Shown here piece after piece: positions 51,680-59,645 of a DNA stretch of 64,000 nucleotides (the stretch's first letter is position 1; every line of letters starts with the position of its first letter). The notes below the pieces were generated by a model. It was not told the DNA's origin. It did not search any database and was given only the letters and a program-made list of their open reading frames with translations. Source of the stretch: Nocardia mikamii NBRC 108933 (GTDB taxonomy: Bacteria; Actinomycetota; Actinomycetes; Mycobacteriales; Mycobacteriaceae); NCBI RefSeq assembly GCF_001613505.1, contig NZ_BDCM01000022.1, positions 62,001-126,000 of the forward strand. Reading direction: 5' to 3'. A program made the position numbers and the translations under genes.

Positions 51680-53398
51680 ATGCCCGACGACGAGCGAACC
51701 GGTTCCTACTCGGTGCGCGATACGCTCTCACAGCTTCGGCTGCGCGAGCTGCTCGCCGAGGTGCGCGACCGCGTCGACGAGATCATGGATTCGCGGGATC
51801 GGATGGATGGTCTGGTCGAGGCCATGTTGTCGGTCACCGCGGGACTCGACCTGGCCGAGACCCTGCGCACCATCGTGCACGCGGCGATCAGCCTGGTCGA
51901 TGCGCAATACGGCGCACTCGGGGTGCGCGGCCACGACGAGCACCTGCAACAGTTCGTCTACGAGGGCATCGATGAGCCGACCCGCCGGCTCATCGGCGAT
52001 CTGCCCGAGGGACACGGCGTGCTGGGCATGCTGTTCACCCAGCAGACACCGATCCGGCTCGAGGATCTCGCTCGTCATCCGTCCTCGGTCGGCTTCCCGG
52101 CCCACCATCCTCCGATGCGCACCTTCCTCGGCGTTCCGGTACATATCCGCAACGAGACCTTCGGCAACCTGTACCTCACCGAGAAGGCCGGCGGTCAGCA
52201 ATTCACCGAGGACGACGAGCTGATCGTGCAAGCGCTCGCCGCCGCCGCGGGTATCGCCATCGAGAACGCGCGGCTCTACGAGGCCGCCCGCAACCGGCAG
52301 GCATGGATCGAGGCCACCCGCGATCTGACCACCGAATTTCTCGCCGCCGACGAGCCGGACAGCGTGCTGGCGCATCTGGTCGACCATGTGCGGGTGCTGA
52401 CCGGCTCGGAATGGGTGCTGCTCGCCACGGTCACCGACACCGACGTACCTGCCGAAGAGGTCACCGAACTCATCGTCGAGCAGTCCTCGGGCGAACGAAC
52501 CGACGCCGCAGGACGTTCCCTCGACGTCACCGGCACGATCGGCGCGGCCTTCACCGACCGCAAGCCGCTGCGGTTCGACGACGTGAGCGACCTCGACTTC
52601 GCCGCATTGTTCCCCACCGGCGGGCCCGTGCTGCTGGTCCCCCTGCACACGCGCGATACCCCGCAGGGGATTCTCATCGCCGTCCGCGCGAAGGACACCG
52701 CGCCCTACGACGACGAGATGCTGGAGTTGGCGGCCGCTTTCGCCGACCAGGCCGCGCTGGCCATGCAGCTGGCGACAACCCAGCAGCGCGTCCGTGAACT
52801 CGACGTACTCGCCGACCGGGACCGGATCGCCCGAGATCTCCATGATCACGTCATCCAGCGATTGTTCGCGATCGGCCTGTCGCTGCAGGGAGCGGTGCCG
52901 CGCACCCGCGTTCCCGAGGTCAAGGTCCGGCTCACCGAAGCGATCGACGGCCTACAGGATGTGGTGCAGGAGATTCGCACCTCCATCTTCGATCTGCACG
53001 GCGGCACCAGCACGCGCTTGCGCCAGCGCCTCGAGGAGGCGATCCGCCAGCAGTGCGGCGACACCCCGATCCGCAGCTCGCTGCGGGTGGCCGGACCGCT
53101 GTCGGTGGTGGGTTCGCAGCTTGCCGACCACGCGGAAGCCGTTGTGCGCGAAGCGGTCAGCAACGCGGTCCGCTACGCCGGCGCCACGACGCTCGAGGTC
53201 GTGATCGGCGTCGGCGACGACCTGACGATCACCGTCACCGACGACGGCTGCGGTATCGGCGACAACATCACCCCCAGCGGCCTGACCAATCTCGCCGAGC
53301 GCGCGCGGTCGCTGGGCGGGACCTTCCGCACCGAGGCCGGCGCGGCGGGTTCGCAGCCGCCGGGTACTCGTCTGGAGTGGTCGGCTCCGCTGAGCTGA
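51680..53398 (+). CDS. devS: Dormancy sensor histidine kinase DevS/DosS
   Basis: A 572-residue cytosolic kinase, the length of M. tuberculosis DevS (578). GAF-A (about 55-200) contains AHHPPMRTFLGVPVHI, whose His142/143 region should hold the heme ligand. GAF-B spans about 215-370. The dimerisation/phospho-acceptor helix is DRIARDLHDHVIQRLFAIGL with His388. The HATPase_c domain has AVVREAVSNAVRYA (N box) and VTDDGCGIGDN (G1). The kinase would sense O2, NO, CO or redox state through heme and phosphorylate DevR Asp54. It is separated from devR by a nitroreductase gene. Confidence 0.94.
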   Translation: MPDDERTGSYSVRDTLSQLRLRELLAEVRDRVDEIMDSRDRMDGLVEAMLSVTAGLDLAETLRTIVHAAISLVDAQYGALGVRGHDEHLQQFVYEGIDEPTRRLIGDLPEGHGVLGMLFTQQTPIRLEDLARHPSSVGFPAHHPPMRTFLGVPVHIRNETFGNLYLTEKAGGQQFTEDDELIVQALAAAAGIAIENARLYEAARNRQAWIEATRDLTTEFLAADEPDSVLAHLVDHVRVLTGSEWVLLATVTDTDVPAEEVTELIVEQSSGERTDAAGRSLDVTGTIGAAFTDRKPLRFDDVSDLDFAALFPTGGPVLLVPLHTRDTPQGILIAVRAKDTAPYDDEMLELAAAFADQAALAMQLATTQQRVRELDVLADRDRIARDLHDHVIQRLFAIGLSLQGAVPRTRVPEVKVRLTEAIDGLQDVVQEIRTSIFDLHGGTSTRLRQRLEEAIRQQCGDTPIRSSLRVAGPLSVVGSQLADHAEAVVREAVSNAVRYAGATTLEVVIGVGDDLTITVTDDGCGIGDNITPSGLTNLAERARSLGGTFRTEAGAAGSQPPGTRLEWSAPLS

Positions 53399-53438
53399 CC
53401 ACTCCCGCCGACTGCCACCGAACCCGGTGCGACGCAAT

Positions 53439-54350
53439 CTATTCGGCCGGTTGCCGCACCACGGTGATGGGGCATTCCACCGACTGCACCAATGCCGCGC
53501 TGGTGGAGCCGAGGAGCATTCCGGTGAATCCGCCGCGGCCGTGGCTGCCGACGACCACCAGCTGCGCGTTCTCCGACGCGTCGAGCAGGGAGCGCACCGG
53601 CCGGTCGAGCACCATTTCGCGACGCACCTTCACCTCCGGATACCGTTCGGAGTATCCGGCCAGATTCTCGGCCAGCACCGCGTCCTCGGATTCCCGGATC
53701 GCGTCCCAGCCGACGATCGCCGGATCGAGGCCGCTGCTGCGGTCGCTCCACGCGTGCAGCACCACCAATCCGACAGTGCGCCGTGAGGCCTCCTCGAAGG
53801 CGAGTTCGAGCGCGGGCACGCTGTTCGCCGTGCCGTCGACGCCGACCAGAACCGGCTTCACCGCGGTGACGGCATCGGTCGCCGACATCGAATGCACCAC
53901 GGTCACCGGGCAATTCGCGTGCCGGATGATCGCCGAGGACACCGACCCCAGCAGACCACGCCGGATGGCGCCCAGGCCACGGCTGCCCACCACAATCCCC
54001 TCCGCATGATCCGACTGTGCGATCAGATGCCCGATCACGGCTTCGGTGGTGATCTCGGTGGTGATCACCGGCGTACGGTCCGGTGTCGCGGCGCGGGCGA
54101 TGCGGGCGGCCTCGACGAGGACGCGTTCCGCGTCCACGCGCAGCCAGCTCATATCGTCCTCGGTGAGGATCGGGGCGGGCCCAAGCCCGCCCGCCACCGA
54201 GATCGAAGTGACCAGATGCAGGCGGCAGTCGCGCAGTGCGGCATCGGCGGCGGCCCAGGCGGCCGCGTGATAACCGACGGCCGAGCCGTCGACCGCGGCG
54301 ACGATCGGCCGATCGATGTGCCGCTGCGGTACGGCGGGATGCTCGGTCAT
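53439..54350 (-). CDS. Tandem-domain universal stress protein
   Basis: A 303-residue protein with two Usp domains (about 15-150 and 165-300). ATP-binding motifs of the G-2x-G-9x-G(S/T) type are visible: GSRGLGAIRRGLLGSVSS and GSHGRGGFTGMLLGSTSA. Each domain starts with VAAVDGSAVG or VLVGVDGTANS. Similar to DosR-regulon Usps such as Rv2623 and Rv2005c. GAGGAGAAC precedes the ATG. It is the last gene of a four-gene leftward operon. Confidence 0.93.
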   Translation of the reverse strand: MTEHPAVPQRHIDRPIVAAVDGSAVGYHAAAWAAADAALRDCRLHLVTSISVAGGLGPAPILTEDDMSWLRVDAERVLVEAARIARAATPDRTPVITTEITTEAVIGHLIAQSDHAEGIVVGSRGLGAIRRGLLGSVSSAIIRHANCPVTVVHSMSATDAVTAVKPVLVGVDGTANSVPALELAFEEASRRTVGLVVLHAWSDRSSGLDPAIVGWDAIRESEDAVLAENLAGYSERYPEVKVRREMVLDRPVRSLLDASENAQLVVVGSHGRGGFTGMLLGSTSAALVQSVECPITVVRQPAE

Positions 54351-54375
54351 GATGTTCTCCTCGTGAATCGTGTGT

Positions 54376-54969
54376 TTACGGAGTTCCTATGGGGCGGCTG
54401 ATCTTTCGCCATTCCCTGCCCCAGTCGCCGCGACGCCGCACGCCGAAGGCCCAGCCCGTCAGCCATACCAGTGCCGCTGTGGCGAAACAGATTTCGACGA
54501 ACGTGGCCATTCCCAGCCCGACGCCGCGCATGGCGGCGGTGTCGGCGGGCAGCGGCGCGGCGGTCGGGCGGCCGTCGGGGGCCAGCCACATGGTCAGCCG
54601 CTGCCCGGGATGTGCCACCGCGGCCACGGTGGTCGTGGCTTCGCCGGATCGCCCGTCGTGTGTCCACCGAACGGTGGCTTCGTAGCGATCGGCGGACACG
54701 TCCATCGATGTCGCCGTCGTACGGACCGGATCGGTGACGATCGTGGCAATAACCGCCGTCTTCGCGGCGTTCTCGCCGCGAATCTGCACGGCGGCATCGG
54801 TGTAACGGGCCGTACCCATCGCCGCGCAGATCGGCACCGCGGCGAGAACCACGACGACGGCCAGGATCCGGATGACGGCCTCGATCCGGTCCGACGGCCG
54901 CATCAGCCGATTCGCCGCCCAGGGACCGGTGCGCCACGCGCGCAGAGCCAACGACGGATACCGCGTCAT
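54376..54969 (-). CDS. Rv1733c-like membrane protein
   Basis: A 197-residue protein with two TM helices (about 32-55 and 150-172) flanking an extracytoplasmic domain of about 95 residues. It has the family N-terminus NRLMRPSDRIEAVIRILAV and the WTHDGRSGEATTTV segment. It matches M. tuberculosis Rv1733c, a DosR-regulon membrane antigen, in length and layout. GAGGAG precedes the ATG. It lies between the nitroreductase and Usp genes. Confidence 0.85.
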   Translation of the reverse strand: MTRYPSLALRAWRTGPWAANRLMRPSDRIEAVIRILAVVVVLAAVPICAAMGTARYTDAAVQIRGENAAKTAVIATIVTDPVRTTATSMDVSADRYEATVRWTHDGRSGEATTTVAAVAHPGQRLTMWLAPDGRPTAAPLPADTAAMRGVGLGMATFVEICFATAALVWLTGWAFGVRRRGDWGREWRKISRPIGTP

Positions 54970-54981
54970 GACGTCATCTCC

Positions 54982-55953
54982 TCACAGCCGGGTCACGACG
55001 TCGTCGAGCGCGCGTCGCGGTGTCGGTGACAGCGGGGAACTGGTTGCGGCCCAGCCGGTTCGGATGATCATCTGCGGATATCCGCTGTCGTCGAGCAGGT
55101 CGGTACGCAGGTCCGTGCGCACCTCGGGGATTTCGAGCGGCTCGCTGAGCGGGCAGGTCGCCAATCCGAATGTGGTCGCGGCCAGCAGGATCGCGCTGGT
55201 CGCCTCCCCGGCGCGCAGCCGGCTCACCCGGTCGTCTCCCGCGGTGTAGAGCACGAGCATGTGATCGGCGTCGGCGATATCGCGGACGACCGCCTCCGGT
55301 AGCCGGGGATCGCCGAACGGGCGGGACGACGCATCGGTCGCGGCGACCGCACTCCGGGCCGGAACACCGTCGGGAGTCGCGTGATGACCGCTCCAGCGCG
55401 CCAATTCGGCGCGGTAGGCGGCGTCGGCGTTGTGCACCGCAGCGGCGCGTTCGAAGGCGTGCAGCAACCGCACCCGGTCACCGTCGGCGACCACATCGCG
55501 GACCAGCACACCGTTCGCCGCCGCGGCGGCCGTCAAGGCGCCGATGTGGATGTCGGGTACCTCCCAGGAGGTGTAGTGGCGGCGGTCGCTGTGGCGCAGC
55601 GGGATCGCGCGGGAGAGGCCGACCGCTTCGGCCGTCGTGGGGGCAGGCCGGAATTCCACGGCCGCCAGGTGCTCCGGCACCGCCGGGTTCGGCACCCGGT
55701 GCACCACCGTCGCCCAGCCCAGCGCCGCGGCCGCGACCCGCAGATGATGCAGTGCCGCACCGCAACTCACGATCAGATCGCGCTGGTCGGGGTCGGTCTG
55801 CGGCAGTTGCCGGGTGGTGTCGGCGTAGAGCTGGACGGCGTCGTCCCCGATGCGCCACAACCATGGCTGACTGTTGTGCACCGACGGCGCGCGCACCGCC
55901 AGGCCCACCGCCGTCATCAGGGTGTCGTAGTCCGGATGTCTCGTCATGATCAT
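54982..55953 (-). CDS. Acg-type nitroreductase family protein (3 of 3)
   Basis: A 323-residue Acg-family protein: GLAVRAPSVHNSQPWLWRIGD, DQRDLIVSCGAALHHLRVAA, and the C-terminal SAILLAATTFGLATCPLSEPLEI. The ATG at 55953 overlaps the stop of the preceding SDR gene (ATGA); a second ATG lies two codons later. It differs from the other two copies in the C-terminal half (LSEPLEIPEVR instead of LTEVP), so it is not a recent duplicate. Confidence 0.9.
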   Translation of the reverse strand: MIMTRHPDYDTLMTAVGLAVRAPSVHNSQPWLWRIGDDAVQLYADTTRQLPQTDPDQRDLIVSCGAALHHLRVAAAALGWATVVHRVPNPAVPEHLAAVEFRPAPTTAEAVGLSRAIPLRHSDRRHYTSWEVPDIHIGALTAAAAANGVLVRDVVADGDRVRLLHAFERAAAVHNADAAYRAELARWSGHHATPDGVPARSAVAATDASSRPFGDPRLPEAVVRDIADADHMLVLYTAGDDRVSRLRAGEATSAILLAATTFGLATCPLSEPLEIPEVRTDLRTDLLDDSGYPQMIIRTGWAATSSPLSPTPRRALDDVVTRL

Positions 55954-56708
55954 CGATCTTTTACCGCGGCAGGCAGATTCAGCACTTGACCCGTCGTGGC
56001 GCCGCCGTCCACCACGAATTCCGATCCGGTGGAGAACGTCGCCTCGGCGACGATGAACCGGACCATGGCGGCGACCTCTTCGGGTTCTCCGAAACGCGCC
56101 AGGGGTTGTGCGGCGGTCACGGTTTCGTCCATGTCGGCGGTCATCGCTGTGCGGATCGGGCCGGGATGCACCGAGCAGACCCGGATGTTCGACGGTCCCC
56201 ATTCGAGAGCCGCCGCCTTGGTCAGTCCGCGTAACCCCCATTTGCTGGCGACGTAGGCGCCCAGGCCCGCGTACCCCATCAGGCCGGCGGTCGAGGAGAT
56301 GTTGACCACCACTCCGCCTCCGGCTTCCCGCAGGCGCGGACCGGCCAGGTGCATGCCCAGCCACGAGCCGTACAAATTGACGTCCAGAACGTGGCGGAAC
56401 ATCGTCGGCGGCTCGGTGTCCACGCCGCCGAAATCGACGATGCCGGCGTTGTTCACCAGGACCGCCAGCGGACCGAACGTGGCCTCCGCGTCGGCGATCA
56501 CCCGTTGCCAGGCATCCTCGTCGGCGACGTCGAGGCGGCGGAAGATCGCGCCGGCGCCCAAGGCCGTGGCCGTGGCGGTGCCGTCGCGTTCGAGGAGATC
56601 GGCGATCACCACGCCGAGCCCCTCCTTGGCGAGTTCGGCCGCGACGGCGGCACCGATGCCCCGTGCGCCGCCGGTGACGATCGCACTGCGACCGCTGAAC
56701 GTGCCCAT
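55950..56708 (-). CDS. SDR dehydrogenase, FabG3/20-beta-hydroxysteroid-dehydrogenase type
   Basis: A 252-residue SDR: AIVTGGARGIGAAVAAELAKEG, VNNAGIVDFGG, NISSTAGLMGY and YVASKWGLRGLTKAAALEWG, with EFVVDGGATTGQ at the end. The pattern resembles Rv2002 (FabG3, 3-alpha,20-beta-HSD), which is a neighbour of Rv2004c in M. tuberculosis. AAAGGG precedes the ATG. It is the first gene of the operon SDR, Acg-type protein, Rv1733c-like, Usp, and is preceded by a DevR-type box. Confidence 0.88.
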   Translation of the reverse strand: MGTFSGRSAIVTGGARGIGAAVAAELAKEGLGVVIADLLERDGTATATALGAGAIFRRLDVADEDAWQRVIADAEATFGPLAVLVNNAGIVDFGGVDTEPPTMFRHVLDVNLYGSWLGMHLAGPRLREAGGGVVVNISSTAGLMGYAGLGAYVASKWGLRGLTKAAALEWGPSNIRVCSVHPGPIRTAMTADMDETVTAAQPLARFGEPEEVAAMVRFIVAEATFSTGSEFVVDGGATTGQVLNLPAAVKDR

Positions 56709-56774
56709 GGTCTGTCGCCCTTTCGCTGGTGCGGTATCGCACTCAGCATCGCGCCCCGGGCGGCCGGCGGGGCA

Positions 56775-56810
56775 CGGCCGAAAGTCACCGGAACGCCGAG
56801 TCTTCGGACA
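56775..56810 (-). promoter_or_regulatory. DevR/DosR-type tandem boxes for the leftward operon
   Basis: On the minus strand GTGAC-TTTC-GGCCG (rc of 56775-56788), with a weaker partner at 56797-56810 whose centre is 22 bp away. They lie 67-102 bp before the SDR start. Confidence 0.55.
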
Positions 56811-56869
56811 GTCGTGACGGTCGGCAGTCGCCGTGGTGGTCGGCCGGTCGCCGAGCCCGCCGGCTCCGG

Positions 56870-56905
56870 TGGACCCTCGTGACGGCAGTGCGGGACCAAA
56901 GGCCC
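56870..56905 (+). promoter_or_regulatory. DevR/DosR-type tandem boxes for the rightward operon
   Basis: TGGAC-CCTC-GTGAC (56870-56883) and GGGAC-CAAA-GGCCC (56892-56905), centres 22 bp apart. The next ATG is 43.5 bp from the proximal centre, which predicts a leaderless mRNA. Confidence 0.7.
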
Positions 56906-56941
56906 TGGTGGCGCTTCCCCGGTGTCGGGAAAAGTCGGGGT

Positions 56942-57352
56942 ATGGCAGGAATCACTCGTGGCGACGGCGTCGGGCGCTGGCACGTGCTGCTGGCCGCGTC
57001 CGCCGGCGCGGTCGCGGCGAGCGTTTTCACGCTCGCGGTCGCGCTGATCGCCGGTCTGCGGGTGAGCACGTCGCTCCACAGCGCACCGGCCTGGCCCGGA
57101 GTGGCCGCGGGTGCGGTGGCCTTCGCGCTGGTCGTCGGTATACCGATGGCGGTCACCGCGGGCGGAGCCCTCACCGGTGATCGGCGCGTCGCCACGGCCG
57201 CGGTGATCAGCGGCTTGCTGCTGATCTGCTGGCTGCTCGCCGAGATGGCCGTGCTTCACGCCCTGAACTGGGCGCAGCCGCTGTATCTCGTCCTCGGCAT
57301 CGCCGTGGCGGCATTGGGACTGCATATCAAAACCGAGGAGATCGAATCATGA
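56942..57352 (+). CDS. Small four-helix membrane protein, DevR-controlled
   Basis: A 136-residue protein with four TM segments (about 14-34, 46-66, 78-100 and 108-126) and short charged ends (starts MAGITRGDG, ends KTEEIES). No family is recognised. The ATG stands where a DevR-driven transcript should begin, with no ribosome binding site. It is first in an operon with a Usp, an SRPBCC protein and an unknown protein. Confidence 0.78.
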   Translation: MAGITRGDGVGRWHVLLAASAGAVAASVFTLAVALIAGLRVSTSLHSAPAWPGVAAGAVAFALVVGIPMAVTAGGALTGDRRVATAAVISGLLLICWLLAEMAVLHALNWAQPLYLVLGIAVAALGLHIKTEEIES

Positions 57353-57398
57353 GCGGCGCATCCGCGCGGCGGATCGATCCGGGTGAAAGGACATACCG

Positions 57399-58349
57399 AT
57401 GAGCTCTCGGTACGCGGACGACGCGCACCATCTCGCCTCCGCCCCGATCGTGGTCGGTGTCGACGGGTCGGCCGGTGCCCGCACCGCGCTGCTGTGGGCG
57501 GCCGAGGTCGCCCGCGATCGAGGACGCGACCTGCGCATCGCCTACGGACTGGACGTGCCCAGCGCGAGCCGGGTGTTCAACAATTACGACCTGTCCGAGC
57601 CGGCGGTGCTGGAGCGCCTGCGCGCCCATGGCGCCGCACTGGTCGCCCGCGAGGCTCTGGCCGTGCGCGGCACTCTGCCCGAGGTCCAGGTCAGCACGGA
57701 GGTGTCCTCGGAGCATCCGGCGCGAATGCTGTTGCGGCACAGCGCCACCGGATATCTGGTCGCGCTGGGCGCAGAGGGCGCCGGCGGCTTCGGCACCCAT
57801 ATCGGTTCGATCCTGCTGTCGGTCACCAGTCACGCCGAGGGCCCGGTCGTGGTGGTACGCACCGAGTCCGAGGGGCAGCCACGACCGCGCGACACCGGCC
57901 CGGTCGTGGTCGGCGTCGACGGCAGCCCGCTCAGCGAGGCCGCGGTGGCCGCCGCATTCGAGGAAGCCGCCGAACGCGGCGCCGAACTGGTCGCCGTGCA
58001 CGCGTGGAGCGATCTGACGTTCGGCTCGTTCGTCGGCGACCCGTACACCTGGTTCCCGATGTCGGATATCGAGGTGAACGAGGAAGCGATCCTCGCGGAA
58101 CGACTGGCCGGCTGGCAGGAGAAGTATCCGGATGTCCGGGTGCGCCGCCACATCAGCATGGCCGAGCCCGCTGCCCATCTGCAGCGGTGGAGCGAATCCG
58201 CGCAGCTCATCGTCGTCGGCAGCCACGGCCGCGGCAGCTTCCGCGGGCTGCTGCTGGGATCGGTGTCCAATTCCCTTGTCCAGCATGCGAAATGCCCCGT
58301 CATGGTGGTGCGCTCGGCCGAGGGGAAGCAGGACGATGACAAGGACTGA
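57399..58349 (+). CDS. Tandem-domain universal stress protein
   Basis: A 316-residue double Usp. Domain 1 (about 15-150) begins IVVGVDGSAGARTAL and has GAEGAGGFGTHIGSILLSV, a modified ATP loop. Domain 2 (about 165-305) begins VVVGVDGSPLSEAAV and has the intact GSHGRGSFRGLLLGSVSNS. The first domain may thus have lost normal nucleotide binding. GAAAGG precedes the ATG. It is 46 bases after the membrane-protein gene and overlaps the SRPBCC gene by 14 bases. Confidence 0.92.
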   Translation: MSSRYADDAHHLASAPIVVGVDGSAGARTALLWAAEVARDRGRDLRIAYGLDVPSASRVFNNYDLSEPAVLERLRAHGAALVAREALAVRGTLPEVQVSTEVSSEHPARMLLRHSATGYLVALGAEGAGGFGTHIGSILLSVTSHAEGPVVVVRTESEGQPRPRDTGPVVVGVDGSPLSEAAVAAAFEEAAERGAELVAVHAWSDLTFGSFVGDPYTWFPMSDIEVNEEAILAERLAGWQEKYPDVRVRRHISMAEPAAHLQRWSESAQLIVVGSHGRGSFRGLLLGSVSNSLVQHAKCPVMVVRSAEGKQDDDKD

Positions 58350-59019
58350 ACATTCGGCGGCTCGTCGGGGTGCCGCTGCCGCGGTCGGTATCGCATCGTT
58401 TCTGGGCGGGCTCGCCACCGGCTACCGGCTCTTCGCCCGCCGGTGGTGTCTGAGCTGGGGCGCGACGGCGGAGGAGGTGCGCCGGCGCATGCCGGGCGAC
58501 GACCTGCTCCTGCTTCCCGACATGCTCTCGACGCGAGCGATCACGATCGAGGCCGAACCCGCCGCGGTCTGGCCCTGGCTCGTGCAGTTCGGGCCGCAAC
58601 GCGGCGGAATCTACAGCTACGACTGGATCGACCGGCTCCTGGGCATCGACGTGCACAGCGCCCGGTCCATCCTGCCGCAGTTCCGACAACTCGCCGTCGG
58701 TGACGCCATCACCGTGAATTCCGACAGCACCCCGGCCCGGGTCGCGGTGCTCGAACCCGAACGAGCGCTGGTATTCCGCACCGACGACAGCAACTGGGTC
58801 TGGGCGTTCGGACTGTATCCGTGCCCGGAAGGCACTCGGCTGGTCAGCCGCAACCGGATCGCGACGCCCGGCGCCTCGCCCGTGCTGCGGCTGTTCGACA
58901 CGTTCTTCCTGGAACCGGGCAGTCTGGTGATGGAGCAGAAGATGTTGCGCGGCATCAAGGAACGCGCCGAAGCTCACCGTGTCGCCGAGCCCGTCCCGAT
59001 CGGGGGCAAGGCACCGTGA
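58336..59019 (+). CDS. SRPBCC-family protein with N-terminal membrane segment
   Basis: A 227-residue protein. A Gly/Ala-rich hydrophobic segment (about 12-32) precedes an SRPBCC lipid/ligand-binding-type domain (ITIEAEPAAVWPWLVQFGPQRGGIYSYDWIDRLLG, core WPWLVQFG; then RVAVLEPERALVFRT and VWAFGLYPCPEGTRLVSRNR). ATG 58336 lies within the end of the Usp gene. Homologues are common in actinobacteria without assigned function. It is co-transcribed in the DevR operon and coupled to the next gene. Confidence 0.82.
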   Translation: MTRTEHSAARRGAAAAVGIASFLGGLATGYRLFARRWCLSWGATAEEVRRRMPGDDLLLLPDMLSTRAITIEAEPAAVWPWLVQFGPQRGGIYSYDWIDRLLGIDVHSARSILPQFRQLAVGDAITVNSDSTPARVAVLEPERALVFRTDDSNWVWAFGLYPCPEGTRLVSRNRIATPGASPVLRLFDTFFLEPGSLVMEQKMLRGIKERAEAHRVAEPVPIGGKAP

Positions 59020-59591
59020 CCACCACCGGCACCCCGACACCACTGCCGAGCGCGACGGCATTCCGCGCGGTCGCCCGGTGCGTGGTCACGACCGCCGGCC
59101 TGCTGGCCCGGCACCGCATTCGCTGCCCGTCGCGGAATGTGGGAGCGTGGCTGAGTTTCGGTGACGGAACCTCGGCCTACGTGTACCGGGAAACCGCGAT
59201 CGATCGGATCCCGTCGCCCGAACCGTGTGTGCTGCTGGTGCGTTTCGAGTTGCGAGGCGTCCACGGACGCGGGCATGCGTGGTTCCGTCGCGAAAGCATC
59301 CTCAATACCGTGCTCTTCGCCGGATTCCCGGGCCTGATCACCAAATTGTGGCTGGCGCACGATCAACGCGGCGCGTACCGCGGGCTCTACGAATGGGACG
59401 GGGCGGCGTCCGCCGACGCCTACGCCCGCGCCCTGTGGCGGGTGCTGGCCCTCGTCAGTGTCCCGGGGTCGATCGATTATCGGGTGCTGCCCGGCCTGCG
59501 CCGCCGCGATCTGCCGGTGACGGCGACCGGTGCCGCCGCAGGTGGCACCGATTGGTGGCGGGTCACCGAGTTCCAGTCCACCGCAGCATAA
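59016..59591 (+). CDS. Conserved hypothetical protein, last gene of the Usp operon
   Basis: A 191-residue protein with no family I can name. It is rich in aromatic residues and Arg and has GHAWFRRESILNTVLFAGFPGLITKLWLAHD (core FAGFPGLITKLWLAHD), GAYRGLYEWDG and DAYARALWRVL. This could be a small alpha/beta-barrel or heme/flavin-binding fold. The GTG at 59016 overlaps the previous stop (GTGA). It is soluble, with no signal peptide. Position suggests a dormancy role. Confidence 0.72.
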   Translation: MTTTGTPTPLPSATAFRAVARCVVTTAGLLARHRIRCPSRNVGAWLSFGDGTSAYVYRETAIDRIPSPEPCVLLVRFELRGVHGRGHAWFRRESILNTVLFAGFPGLITKLWLAHDQRGAYRGLYEWDGAASADAYARALWRVLALVSVPGSIDYRVLPGLRRRDLPVTATGAAAGGTDWWRVTEFQSTAA

Positions 59592-59615
59592 TTCGAGTAC
59601 TGCACACCTAACCCT

Positions 59616-59645
59616 CCGCACGGGCGGTTCGGTGTCCGCGTGCGG
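59616..59645. terminator. Hairpin between convergent genes
   Basis: CCGCACG (59616-59622) pairs with CGTGCGG (59639-59645), a perfect 7-bp stem with a 16-base loop. It lies between the Usp operon and the convergent trehalose-phosphatase fusion gene. There is no T tract. Confidence 0.4.
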
